From: DATGMP01 sp035293565
GTDB taxonomy: Bacteria; Pseudomonadota; Alphaproteobacteria; BOG-932; Roseiterribacteraceae
DNA: 13,762 nucleotides
Reading direction: 5' to 3'
Assembly: GCA_035293565.1 (NCBI GenBank)
Contig: DATGMP010000157.1
Coordinates: 1-13,762 of the forward strand
Shown: positions 1 to 7,114 of the stretch, one piece after another
How positions within the stretch are numbered: position 1 is the first letter of the stretch
Layout of the letters: every line of letters begins with the position of its first letter
Translations under genes and position numbers: made by a program
Notes under the pieces: generated by a model
Databases searched by the model: none
What the model was told of the DNA's origin: nothing
Seen by the model: the letters and a program-made list of their open reading frames with translations, nothing else

Positions 1-1011
1 GATCGCGAGATCGAGCGAATGCGCGCTCTGGAGGCGCTGCCTCCTCCGGGACTGCCGGACCGCGCACACCTTTGCTTCGCGCTGGGAAAGGCGCTGGAGG
101 ATCGGGCCGACTTTGGCGCGTCCTGGGCATTGTACCAGCGCGGCAATGCGCTGATGCGCGCGAAGAGCGGCTACCGGCCCGAGGCCATGGAGGACAACGC
201 CCGCCGCTTGATCGAGACCTGCAGCGAGGCATTCTTCGCCGCCCGCAGCGGTGTCGGCGCGACCGATCGCGACCCGATCTTCATTGTCGGCCTGCCGCGT
301 TCTGGCTCGACATTGCTCGAGCAGATCCTGGCCTCCCACCCGGATGTCGATGGGACGCAGGAATTGCACGACATTCCCCGCATCGTCTCTGAATTGCGAG
401 GATCGGAGCGCGGCGCCGCGGGGTATCCGGATCTGTTGCCAGACCTCGATCCGCTGCTGTTCGAACGCCTCGGCCGCCGCTATCTGGACGAAACGCGCGT
501 CTACCGGCGCGGGCGGCCGCGCTTCATCGACAAGATGCCGAACAATTTCCGGCATGTCGGCCTGATCCACCTGATGCTGCCGAATGCAATCATCATCGAC
601 ATCCGGCGCGAGCCGATGGCCTGCTGCGTCAGCAACCTGAAGCAGCTTTTCGCGAGAGGGCAGGAGTTCTGCTACGGAATTGAGGAAGTCGCGCGTTACT
701 ACAGGACATATCTGGAGCTGATGCGTCACTGGAATCGGGTCCTGCCGGGACGGGTGCTTCGCCTCAGCTACGAGGACCTGATCGAGGACCTCGACGCCAG
801 TGTGCGCCGGATCCTTGCGCATTGCGGGCTCGCATTCGACCCGGTCTGTCTGGACTTCCACCGCAGCCGGCGCGCAATAAACACGCCCAGCTCGGAACAG
901 GTGCGCCAGCCGCTGTTTCGCGATGGGCTCTCCCACTGGCGTCACTACGCGCCCTGGCTCGATCCGTTGAAAGAGATGCTGGGAGACGCGATCTGTCGAT
1001 ACCGTGACTAA
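1..1011 (+). CDS. TPR-containing sulfotransferase, C-terminal part (5' end outside window)
   Basis: The reading frame is open from base 1, so the ATG at 19 is probably internal and the true start lies upstream. The first ~85 codons look like the end of a TPR-type helical region (ALGKALEDRADFGASWALYQ). A sulfotransferase domain follows. Codons ~97-104 form the GLPRSGST P-loop that in this family binds the 5'-phosphosulfate of PAPS. The stretch IDIRREPMACCVSN (~199-212) matches the 3'-phosphate-binding region. Family members transfer sulfate from PAPS to a hydroxyl or amine acceptor; the acceptor here cannot be told from sequence. The TAA stop (1009-1011) is also the first part of an interspersed repeat. 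Family assignment is firm; substrate unknown. Confidence 0.88.
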   Translation, partial: DREIERMRALEALPPPGLPDRAHLCFALGKALEDRADFGASWALYQRGNALMRAKSGYRPEAMEDNARRLIETCSEAFFAARSGVGATDRDPIFIVGLPRSGSTLLEQILASHPDVDGTQELHDIPRIVSELRGSERGAAGYPDLLPDLDPLLFERLGRRYLDETRVYRRGRPRFIDKMPNNFRHVGLIHLMLPNAIIIDIRREPMACCVSNLKQLFARGQEFCYGIEEVARYYRTYLELMRHWNRVLPGRVLRLSYEDLIEDLDASVRRILAHCGLAFDPVCLDFHRSRRAINTPSSEQVRQPLFRDGLSHWRHYAPWLDPLKEMLGDAICRYRD

Positions 1012-1089
1012 AGCGCGATGAGGTTGAGTTGAATGGTCACCGCGTTTCAGCTCTTTGATCGAGCATGATCCGTTTCGGAAAGCCGCTGC
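1008..1089 (+). repeat. Interspersed palindromic repeat, copy 1 (degenerate)
   Basis: This stretch matches the reverse complement of 9506-9608 at roughly four fifths of positions over about 80 nt, with at least one single-base indel. Shared blocks include CTAAAGCGCGATGAG at the left edge and TTTCGGAAAGCCGCT at the right. Its first stem (1010-1021 with ~1049-1059) has mismatches, and the second stem has lost its right arm, so this copy is more decayed than copy 2. It begins on the sulfotransferase stop codon. I see no transposase or terminal target duplication. From memory, repeats of this kind are common in Bradyrhizobium intergenic DNA. Confidence 0.75.
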
Positions 1090-1422
1090 TTAGCGCAGTG
1101 GCGGACCGGTGACCGGAGCACAAGCAGGGCTCCAAGTCCAAGTGAGGCGCCGACCTGCCGGGATCGTCATCCTCTGTTTGGCGCGGGCATGCTGTGATCG
1201 CTCATAGTCGCTTGCGCTTTGCTCCAGTTGCGGTAGGCGCGCTCGGCGCGTGAAAGTGGCCTGCCGGCAGCGGGATTGTGGCGGGGCTTTGAGCCGCTTG
1301 CGTAGCCTCTTCATTAAATTGACGGTGTCTTATCGGCATATTGACGCGATCTGATCGAATTATCGACCATTGCTGCTGTCGTAATCTCGCAGAGATGTGA
1401 AAACGCCACGTGGGGGATTGCG
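1090..1422. other. Gene-free stretch between repeat copy 1 and the hypothetical gene
   Basis: Short open frames on the minus strand (for example 1090-1314) have no recognisable domain, no convincing ribosome binding site and arginine/serine-rich shadow-like composition. The segment 1310-1380 is more AT-rich than its surroundings and contains two TTGACG hexamers (1319-1324 and 1341-1346), which could be -35 elements for the gene at 1423. No good -10 hexamer lies at the correct distance from either. I support no gene here. Confidence 0.5.
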
Positions 1423-2070
1423 ATGATCGACCGCCCAGGATCGACAAGGCAAAGGCTCGGAGTAGCCGCGGCGCTTGGCTTTGTGCTCTCTCTAGCCGGA
1501 CCGAGCATGTCACATGCGGCCCCCTCGAAGGCATCGGGGACCGGTTATGTCAACGAACTGCCGTGCAATGATATCTGCAAGGCCTACATGGCTTGGTCCG
1601 ATCGGATGATGGCGAAGTTCCGTTCGGCTTCGCAGTCGCGGCCCAAGACGCGGACGGCCGTGCATAGGAAACCGGACCGGACCGCCGCTCGTGCATCGCA
1701 AACGCGCCACTCGGACCTGAACTCGTTCGCGCGCCTTCTGCGGCCGAGCGATACGCCGGCGCAGGTTGTGGAAACGCCGCAAGTCGCTGCTCCTGCGCCA
1801 TCGGGGCCCGTCGAGGCGATGGCAGAGCGGCTTTCTCCGGCGGCTGGGACGGCGAACACCAGGCTTGCCGACGCCGGCAGCGCGGCGACCACCACTGAGC
1901 CGCAGACCACGCTCGTTTCATTGACCGCGCCGATCTCCGGCACGGAAGACATGAGCGCAACCGATAACTACGCGCGCGGCCGTGATTGGCTGCTCACGGC
2001 CTCGCTCGGTCTTGCGGTCATCGCCCTGTTCGCGCTGCTGTCCTGGGAACGGTTCAAACGCACGACGTAA
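1423..2070 (+). CDS. Hypothetical exported protein with C-terminal membrane anchor, CNDIC motif
   Basis: Function not recognised. The 215-residue product has an N-terminal export signal (hydrophobic residues ~13-31, likely cleavage near SHA-AP at ~32-33). A short conserved-looking block follows, LPCNDICKAYMAW, with Cys48 and Cys52. Then comes a long low-complexity Ala/Pro/Thr/Arg-rich linker (~65-185), and one strongly hydrophobic helix (~189-208) is followed by a basic tail (ERFKRTT). This predicts a protein anchored by its C-terminus with most of the chain in the periplasm. The start is supported by a GGGGGA ribosome binding site at 1412-1417, five bases before ATG. I recall similar CND-x-CKAYMAW proteins as hypothetical proteins in Bradyrhizobium, but cannot name a family. 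Confidence 0.72.
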   Translation: MIDRPGSTRQRLGVAAALGFVLSLAGPSMSHAAPSKASGTGYVNELPCNDICKAYMAWSDRMMAKFRSASQSRPKTRTAVHRKPDRTAARASQTRHSDLNSFARLLRPSDTPAQVVETPQVAAPAPSGPVEAMAERLSPAAGTANTRLADAGSAATTTEPQTTLVSLTAPISGTEDMSATDNYARGRDWLLTASLGLAVIALFALLSWERFKRTT

Positions 2071-2234
2071 GCCGCACACGGGATGGGTTGATTCCGGATG
2101 GGCGTCCTGCGGCGTCCGATGGACAAATTCCGATCGCCAGTCACCCCGGGCTTCCGACCCTGGTGTCGTGGGGCGAAGGATGGCGAGTTGTTTCTGGTGC
2201 GCAATGGGTGCGGCCGGCACCCACATCCACGCCA

Positions 2235-2563
2235 TCACCTCATCTGGACAACGACCTTGCCCCTGGCTCTGCCCTTCTCGAGATACGCAAGCGCCTCCTT
2301 GACCTGTTCAAACGGAAATACCCTGTCGATCACCGGCCGGATGCGCCCCGCCTTGAGAAGCTCGCCGATCTCGGCGAGTTGCCTCCCGTCGGGATGCACG
2401 AAAACGAACGAATATGCAGCGCCACGTTTGCTGGCGCGGTGATGATCTTGCGGCTCAGCAATCCGAACAGGAACACCATGAAGACGTTCATCCCTCGGGC
2501 GCGAGCGAACGCGGCGTCCGGCGGCCCGACGAGTGAAGCAACGGTGCTCCCTGGCTTCAGAAA
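2235..2563 (-). pseudogene. C-terminal remnant of a zinc-independent quinone oxidoreductase-like (MDR) gene, frameshifted
   Basis: On the minus strand, one frame from 2563 reads FLKPGSTVASLVGPPD and later VFMVFLFGLLSRKII. A second frame continues with KRGAAYSFVFVHPDGRQLAE and ends VFPFEQVKEALAYLEKGRARGKVVVQMR before a stop at 2235-2237. Together they match the last third of NADP-dependent MDR-family oxidoreductases (LKPGG, RPVID-x-VFPFEQ, GKVV). The frame change falls near 2427-2440 and fits one lost base. The N-terminal two thirds, including the cofactor-binding glycine motif, are absent. The remnant begins at the last codons of the SDR gene upstream, as if a deletion joined the two. It is not expected to make a working enzyme. 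Confidence 0.82.
2287..2309. repeat. 23-bp exact direct repeat, left copy
   Basis: These 23 bases recur exactly at 4138-4160 in the same orientation; flanking bases diverge at once. Here, on the minus strand, the repeat encodes EQVKEAL of the oxidoreductase remnant. Such a match is very unlikely by chance in a window of this size. Confidence 0.9.
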
Positions 2564-3414
2564 GCTCGGGCGGTGCGGGCGGGCTGTTGCGCCGCCGGCG
2601 CATCAAGCCGCAGGTCCTTTCGGATCCCGGCATCCACCAGGCCAGCCGGCGCAAATCTGCGAAGAAGGCGCAGGCGCTTGGCGAGACTGCCTGCGGGGTA
2701 TCGGAGTTTTGGGTGCGCGGCGTTGGCGGCCTTCAGCACCGTGTCGGCCACGACGCCCGGCTGCTCGGCCGTTGCCATCACTTCGTTGACCCTTCTGGTC
2801 ACGCCCTCGCGAGCCGCGCGATACTCATCAAGCGTGGCATCGGGCGCCATGAAGTTTGCATCGAATGGGGTCTTGGTGTACGCGGGCTCGATCACCGAGA
2901 CCCGGATGCCCCTCGTACGCAGTTCATGGTCGAGCGATTCCGAATAGCCCTCCACGGCGTGCTTGGTCGCGGCATAGAGCGCGCCATAAGGCATCGGCAG
3001 AAATCCAAGCACCGAGCCGATGTTGATAATCCGGCCATTCTCCTGCCGTCGCATGTGGGGCACCACGGCGCGCGTCATCCGGACCAGTCCGAAAAAGTTG
3101 GTCTCGAAGATCGATCGGGCCTGATCGATCGAGCTCTCTTCCGCTCCGGCCGGGGCAACACCGAAGCCCGCGTTGTTCACGAGCAGATCGATGCGGCCGT
3201 CGCGCCGCGCCACTTCGCTGACGAGGGCTTCCACCGATTCATCGCTGGTCACGTCGAGGGCGAGCATCTCGAACGCTCGCCTGCCGGCGTGCGATCCCCG
3301 TCTGCTGGTGCCGTAGACCTTGTAGCCGGCTTGCGCGAGCCGCTCTGCGGTGGCTTCGCCGATCCCCGATGAGGCGCCGGTGACGAGCGCGATCTTCGCT
3401 TTGGGCCCGTTCAT
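2557..3414 (-). CDS. Classical short-chain dehydrogenase/reductase (SDR) family oxidoreductase
   Basis: The predicted 285-residue cytoplasmic enzyme should use NAD(P)(H) to oxidise or reduce an alcohol/carbonyl; the substrate is not inferable. Visible signatures are the cofactor glycine motif TGASSGIG (12-19), NNAG (80-83) and the catalytic set Ser134, Tyr147 and Lys151 (YAATK). The start at 3414 is chosen over the longer open frame because CAGGAG lies just upstream and the longer N-terminus would run through the operators. The final ~13 residues (APAAQQPARTARAF) look atypical for the family. They abut the truncated oxidoreductase remnant, so the native end may have been replaced by read-out across a deletion. 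It is transcribed divergently from a TetR gene, presumably its repressor. Confidence 0.9.
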   Translation of the reverse strand: MNGPKAKIALVTGASSGIGEATAERLAQAGYKVYGTSRRGSHAGRRAFEMLALDVTSDESVEALVSEVARRDGRIDLLVNNAGFGVAPAGAEESSIDQARSIFETNFFGLVRMTRAVVPHMRRQENGRIINIGSVLGFLPMPYGALYAATKHAVEGYSESLDHELRTRGIRVSVIEPAYTKTPFDANFMAPDATLDEYRAAREGVTRRVNEVMATAEQPGVVADTVLKAANAAHPKLRYPAGSLAKRLRLLRRFAPAGLVDAGIRKDLRLDAPAAQQPARTARAF

Positions 3415-3441
3415 GAGAATCTCCTGTCGGTGGCCATTTTG

Positions 3442-3455
3442 ATTACGATCGTAAT
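3442..3455. promoter_or_regulatory. Putative TetR operator O1 (perfect 14-bp palindrome)
   Basis: ATTACGATCGTAAT is a perfect inverted repeat in the SDR-TetR intergenic region, centred about 35 bases upstream of the SDR start. A second site with one mismatch lies 25 bp away centre to centre. Size, symmetry and position between divergent genes fit a TetR-family dimer site. The regulator assignment is inference from proximity. Confidence 0.75.
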
Positions 3456-3457
3456 GA

Positions 3458-3486
3458 TTGATATACATGACGATCGTAATTATAAT
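3458..3486 (+). promoter_or_regulatory. Sigma-70-like promoter for the TetR gene
   Basis: TTGATA (3458-3463), a 17-bp spacer and a consensus TATAAT (3481-3486) point toward the regulator, whose ATG is at 3518. Operator O2 fills most of the spacer, so a bound regulator would occlude RNA polymerase, as in autorepression. On the opposite strand, a consensus TTGACA (complement of 3487-3492) overlaps this promoter and could be the -35 for the SDR gene. I find no good -10 for it at 16-18 bp. Confidence 0.7.
3467..3480. promoter_or_regulatory. Putative TetR operator O2
   Basis: ATGACGATCGTAAT differs from O1 at one base. It sits between the -35 and -10 hexamers of the regulator's promoter. Two sites 25 bp apart could hold two dimers. 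Confidence 0.72.
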
Positions 3487-3517
3487 TGTCAAGACCCGTG
3501 ATTCAGGACCTGGCTAC

Positions 3518-4069
3518 ATGCGCGTTTCAAAAGAACAGGCTGCCAAAAACCGCGAGCGAATTCTCGAAGTCGCTTCCCGCCTCATGCGGGAGCGCGGCAT
3601 CTCTGGCGTAGGTGTGGACGCATTGACCGAGGCAGCCGGAATGACGCATGGCAGCCTGTACAGTCAGTTCGGTTCCAAGGAGCGGCTGGTCGAAGAGGCG
3701 GTGGCGTATGCGATAGCCAGCAAAGGGCAAGAGTTGCCCGAGGCGTTTGCTCTCGGCGACTACGTTTCGGAATACCTCTCGGCAGCGCATCGCGACGCGC
3801 CCGGAAGCGGCTGCCCCTTCGCGGCCTTGTGTTCTGAAATGACGCGACAAAGCAGAGGTGTGAGAGAACGCTTCACGGCCGGCGTGCGGGGCATGGTCGC
3901 GTTGCTGAGCGGCCGGATGGCTTCCGGGCTGAAGCCACGGCAGCGCGAGGAGAAGGCGCTCGCCGCGACCGCCTCCCTGGTCGGGGCCCTCGTGCTCGCC
4001 CGCGCCGTGAGCGATCCCGAGCTATCGGACGACATCCTTCGCGCAACCAGGAACGCGCTGGGCGACTGA
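3518..4069 (+). CDS. TetR/AcrR family transcriptional regulator
   Basis: The 183-residue product has an N-terminal DNA-binding domain typical of the family: RERILEVASRLMRERG, then a helix-turn-helix around residues 33-52 (VDALTEAAGMTHGSLYSQFG). The ligand-binding C-terminal half includes GSGCPFAALCSEM, a pattern seen in many TetR regulators of small redox enzymes. The ATG at 3518 is preferred to the upstream ATG at 3458, because the latter would lie inside the promoter and operators and would give a non-family N-terminus (IVIIIVK). The expected role is repression of the divergent SDR and of itself, relieved by an unknown ligand. It converges with the alpha/beta hydrolase gene. Confidence 0.9.
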   Translation: MRVSKEQAAKNRERILEVASRLMRERGISGVGVDALTEAAGMTHGSLYSQFGSKERLVEEAVAYAIASKGQELPEAFALGDYVSEYLSAAHRDAPGSGCPFAALCSEMTRQSRGVRERFTAGVRGMVALLSGRMASGLKPRQREEKALAATASLVGALVLARAVSDPELSDDILRATRNALGD

Positions 4070-4137
4070 CCGCGCGAGCCGGCAGGGTGGAAGCACGTCG
4101 AACCTCCGTTCGATGAAGAACCGAAGCGTGTCACCTG

Positions 4138-4160
4138 GCAAGCGCCTCCTTGACCTGTTC
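4138..4160. repeat. 23-bp exact direct repeat, right copy
   Basis: Identical to 2287-2309. Here it lies in the 113-bp gap between the TetR and hydrolase stop codons. On the minus strand it could still be read EQVKEALAR followed by a stop, so it may be the last trace of another MDR oxidoreductase gene, or a copied fragment. It is followed by a small 5-bp-stem hairpin (4161-4165/4173-4177) just past the hydrolase stop, without a T-run. Confidence 0.85.
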
Positions 4161-4182
4161 CGCGCCCTGGCAGCGCGCCGTG

Positions 4183-5187
4183 TCATGACGCGACCTTGCG
4201 GGCGAGAAAATCTCGGATCAGGGGCACCATCTCGTCGGACTTGTCCTCAAGCGCGAAATGGCCCGTGTCGATGAGGTGAAACTCGACCTCGGGAAGATCG
4301 CGCTTGTAGGGGTAGGCGCCGTCGGCGGGGAAGATCTTGTCGTTCTTGCCCCACACGATCAGCGTCGGCGGCTGGTGTTTCCGGAAGTACGCCTGCACGG
4401 CCGGATACAGCGGCAGGTTCGTTCGGTAATCGTAGAAGAGATACATCTGGATCTCGGCGTTGCCGGGACGATCAAGCAGCGCCTGGTCGTGGACCCAGTT
4501 GTCCGGAGCGACGCGCGTCACGTCGCTGACGCCGTCGGTGTACTGAAACTTGGTGGTTTCCGGCTTGACCAGGACGTAGAGCGCCTTGCGATGCTCCTCG
4601 GAGTGGTCGGACCAGTAGGCTTTGATCGGATCCCAGAATTCCTTGAGGCCTTCCTCGTAGGCGTTGCCGTTCTGAACGATGAGTGCGCTGACCCGATCGG
4701 GATGCTTGAGCGCGAGGCGCCAGCCGACGGGGGCGCCGTAGTCCATGACGTACATGGCGTAGCGCTTGGCGCCGAGCTGGTCGAGCAGTCCGTCCACAAG
4801 CTCTCCGAAGCGGTCAAAGGTGTATTGAAACTGCGCGCGATCGGGCGTGTCGCTCTGTCCGTAGCCCGGGTAGTCGGGAGCGATCACATGGTAGCGGTCG
4901 GCGAGCTCGGGGATCAGATTCCGAAACATGTGAGACGAGGTCGGGAAGCCGTGCAGGAGCAGCACGATCGGAGCGTCCGCGGGCCCGGCCTCGCGATAGA
5001 AGATCTTGATGCCATCGATCGTCTTGGTCCGATGGTGCGTGACGATCGGCGGTTTGCCCCCGGCCGAGGCGGTCGCCGCGCCTGCCGTCTCCGGATAGGC
5101 GGCCCCGGCTGCCAACAAGGGCAGCGCGAGCGTGAACCGCCGGCGATCCAGGGTGAAGCGAGTTTCTGTCGAATGACGGTCGTTCAT
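4183..5187 (-). CDS. Tat-exported alpha/beta hydrolase, Asp-nucleophile type (epoxide hydrolase/haloalkane dehalogenase-like)
   Basis: The 334-residue product begins with a twin-arginine signal (DRRRFT at 14-19, hydrophobic stretch, Ala-rich region to ~42), so export to the periplasm is predicted. The hydrolase core shows the oxyanion-hole motif HGFPTS (79-84), a nucleophile elbow with Asp149 (VMDYGAPVG), a likely acid Asp283 (WGKNDKIFP) and His310 (DTGHFALED). An Asp nucleophile is the rule in epoxide hydrolases and haloalkane dehalogenases, so C-O or C-halogen hydrolysis through an alkyl-enzyme ester is more likely than simple ester cleavage. The elbow is unusual in having Met-Asp-Tyr-Gly. 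It is the last gene of a three-gene operon, 39 bases after the metallo-hydrolase. The substrate is unknown. Confidence 0.88.
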   Translation of the reverse strand: MNDRHSTETRFTLDRRRFTLALPLLAAGAAYPETAGAATASAGGKPPIVTHHRTKTIDGIKIFYREAGPADAPIVLLLHGFPTSSHMFRNLIPELADRYHVIAPDYPGYGQSDTPDRAQFQYTFDRFGELVDGLLDQLGAKRYAMYVMDYGAPVGWRLALKHPDRVSALIVQNGNAYEEGLKEFWDPIKAYWSDHSEEHRKALYVLVKPETTKFQYTDGVSDVTRVAPDNWVHDQALLDRPGNAEIQMYLFYDYRTNLPLYPAVQAYFRKHQPPTLIVWGKNDKIFPADGAYPYKRDLPEVEFHLIDTGHFALEDKSDEMVPLIRDFLARKVAS

Positions 5188-5226
5188 GTCGCTCTCCGGA
5201 TTCGAAAGAGTGGTGACGTGCGGTGA

Positions 5227-6198
5227 TCAGACCCCTTGGTAGACGAGCCTGGTGAAGAAGCCGGGGTCGATGACGAAATTGCCGAACTTGGCGTCGAAGG
5301 CGCTGGTCGGCTTGGCCGCGACCGTCTCTTCGCGCGAGCGTCCCTGCTTCTTGAGGGCTGCGACGTTGTCGCGGATGGCGACGAGCATGTCGCGGAATTC
5401 CCTGAGCTCGGCTCTGGTGCCGACGGCCTTTCCGTGGCCGGCGATGATGATCGTGTCTTCGGCCGTCGCCGCCAGGTTGGCATCCGACGCGGCGATCATC
5501 CCGTCGACGCTGCCACCGGTCGAGTAGTCGATGAATGGATAGATGCCGTTCCAGAACGTGTCGGCCACGTGGACGACGTTCGCCTCGGCGAAAGTCACCG
5601 AGATGTCGCTGTCGGTGTGCGCCGGACCGTAGTGTCTGAGTTCGATCGTCGCTCCGTTGAGCTTGAGGCTGTGCTCGCCGGCGAACACCTCGCTGGGAAT
5701 GCCGCCCGGCGGCTGCGCGAGAAAATTGTAATCCCAGTCATCCACCCGTTGGACCTGGGAAAGATATTTGAGCGTATTTTCCTGCGCGATGATCTTCGCT
5801 CCCGCCGCGTTGAGCCAGGCGTTGCCGTCCGTATGATCGAAGTGCCAGTGGGTGTTGACCAGGTGAGTGATCGGATCAGCGCCAAGCTCCGCGAGAGCCT
5901 TGCCGATTTGTGTCCGCGATACGCCGATCCCGGCGTCGATCAGCACCTTGCCGTCCGGTCCCGTCAGCACCGCGATGGTGCCGCCGGAACCTTCCAGCGC
6001 GCTGATGTTGCCGCGCAGCTTGTGTGTGACGATGGGCGATGCCGCCGCGCTATCCTTGATCAGGCTGACGATCCCCCGCGCTTCGGCGAACGCCTGGCGC
6101 GGGGTGAGCGATGCTCCGGCGGCCGCGGCGGCCGCCCCGCCGGCGCAGCACAGGCAGAAGCCTCGCCGCGAAAGACGTGGATTGCTGAAGGTCCGCAT
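5227..6198 (-). CDS. Tat-exported MBL-fold metallo-hydrolase
   Basis: The 323-residue product belongs to the metallo-beta-lactamase fold. Zinc ligands are readable: H117-W-H119-F-D121-H122 (THWHFDHTDGN), His194 (GPAHTDSD), Asp213 (HVADTFW) and His255 (IAGHGKAVG), giving a complete two-metal site. The N-terminus LSRRGFCLCC followed by an alanine-rich stretch and AFAEA is a twin-arginine signal, so the enzyme probably folds with its metal before export. Three cysteines (15, 17, 18) in the signal are odd. The start at 6198 is chosen because AAGGAG lies upstream and the Tat motif then falls at the N-terminus; the longer open frame adds Ser/Pro-rich shadow sequence overlapping the gene before. The reaction could be lactone, ester, amide or alkylsulfate hydrolysis; sequence alone does not decide. 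Confidence 0.88.
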   Translation of the reverse strand: MRTFSNPRLSRRGFCLCCAGGAAAAAAGASLTPRQAFAEARGIVSLIKDSAAASPIVTHKLRGNISALEGSGGTIAVLTGPDGKVLIDAGIGVSRTQIGKALAELGADPITHLVNTHWHFDHTDGNAWLNAAGAKIIAQENTLKYLSQVQRVDDWDYNFLAQPPGGIPSEVFAGEHSLKLNGATIELRHYGPAHTDSDISVTFAEANVVHVADTFWNGIYPFIDYSTGGSVDGMIAASDANLAATAEDTIIIAGHGKAVGTRAELREFRDMLVAIRDNVAALKKQGRSREETVAAKPTSAFDAKFGNFVIDPGFFTRLVYQGV

Positions 6199-6226
6199 GG
6201 TCGGGCTCCTTCGTGCCGGCCGGTCG

Positions 6227-7051
6227 TCAGCTCTCGATGAAGGCCAGAAGGTCGGCGTTGATGGTGTCGGCCTCGGTGGTGGGCATGCCGTGGGGAAAGC
6301 CCTTGTAGGTCTTGAGCTTGCCGTGCTTGAGCAGCTTGGCCGACAGCGGCCCGGCGTCGGCATAAGGCACGATCTGGTCGTCCTCGCTGTGCATCACCAG
6401 CACGGGCACGCTGATCTTCCGCAGATCGGCGGTGAAGTCGGTCTGCGAGAAGGCGACGATGCCGTCGTAGTGTGCCTTGGCGCCGCCCATCATTCCTTGT
6501 CGCCACCAGTTCTGAATGATCGCTTCGGAAGGTTTCGCGCCTGGCCGGTTGTAGTTGTAGAAGGGGCCTGCGGCGACGGCGCGATAGAATTCCGAGCGGT
6601 TCGAAGCGAGCTGCGCCTGAAAGTCGTCGAACGTCTCCTTGGGCAGGCCGCCGGGGTTCTCCGCAGTCCTCACCATCAACGGGGGGACCGCGCTGATGAT
6701 GGCGGCCTTCGCCACCCGGCTCTCGCCGTGCCGGGCGAGGTAGTGCACCACTTCGCCGCCGCCGGTCGAGTGGCCGACGTGGATCGCATTCTCGAGATCG
6801 AGGTGAGCCGTCACCGCGGCGAGATCGTCGGCATAGTGATCCATGTCGTGTCCATCTCCGGTCTGCGAGGAGCGGCCATGGCCCCGGCGGTCGTGGGCGA
6901 TCACCCGATAGCCCCTGCCGAGGAAGAACAGCATCTGCGCGTCCCAATCGTCCGCCGACAGGGGCCATCCGTGGCTGAACACGATCGGCTGCCCGCTTCC
7001 CCAGTCCTTGTAAAAGATCTCGACGCCATCTTTGGTCGTGACGGTACCCAT
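6227..7051 (-). CDS. Alpha/beta hydrolase, cofactor-free chloroperoxidase/esterase family
   Basis: The 274-residue protein has no export signal and should be cytoplasmic. It shows HGWPLS (oxyanion region, 27-32), DRRGHGRS (54-61), the nucleophile elbow GHSTGG with Ser95, an acidic residue in HSEDDQIVP (Asp224 or Asp225) and His254 (FPHGMPTT). Length and motifs match the group called non-heme or cofactor-free haloperoxidases. In vivo these are usually esterases or lactonases with incidental perhydrolase activity. A strong ribosome binding site (GGGAGG) precedes ATG at 7051. It is the first gene of the minus-strand operon, 28 bases before the MBL-fold gene, and divergent from a LysR regulator. 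Confidence 0.92.
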   Translation of the reverse strand: MGTVTTKDGVEIFYKDWGSGQPIVFSHGWPLSADDWDAQMLFFLGRGYRVIAHDRRGHGRSSQTGDGHDMDHYADDLAAVTAHLDLENAIHVGHSTGGGEVVHYLARHGESRVAKAAIISAVPPLMVRTAENPGGLPKETFDDFQAQLASNRSEFYRAVAAGPFYNYNRPGAKPSEAIIQNWWRQGMMGGAKAHYDGIVAFSQTDFTADLRKISVPVLVMHSEDDQIVPYADAGPLSAKLLKHGKLKTYKGFPHGMPTTEADTINADLLAFIES

Positions 7052-7114
7052 GTTGCACCTCCCATGGCTGACAATTCCGATCTGCCGCGCTTGCTGCAGC
7101 AGCAGCGTAGAGCG

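Noticed and set aside
1986..2789. Plus-strand 267-codon frame across the oxidoreductase remnant
   Set aside because: It is antisense to the recognisable MDR remnant and SDR end, with no domain.
4098..4113. Bidirectional terminator (TCGAAC/GTTCGA) between the convergent TetR and hydrolase genes
   Set aside because: A six-bp stem with a 4-base loop and no T-run; too weak to claim.
4258..5226. Plus-strand open frame of 322 codons
   Set aside because: It is the antisense shadow of the Tat alpha/beta hydrolase gene; composition is Val/Gly/Arg-rich, with no motif and no ribosome binding site.
6060..7058. Minus-strand 332-codon frame overlapping the chloroperoxidase-like gene
   Set aside because: An Arg/Gly/Pro-rich out-of-frame shadow of the gene at 6227-7051.
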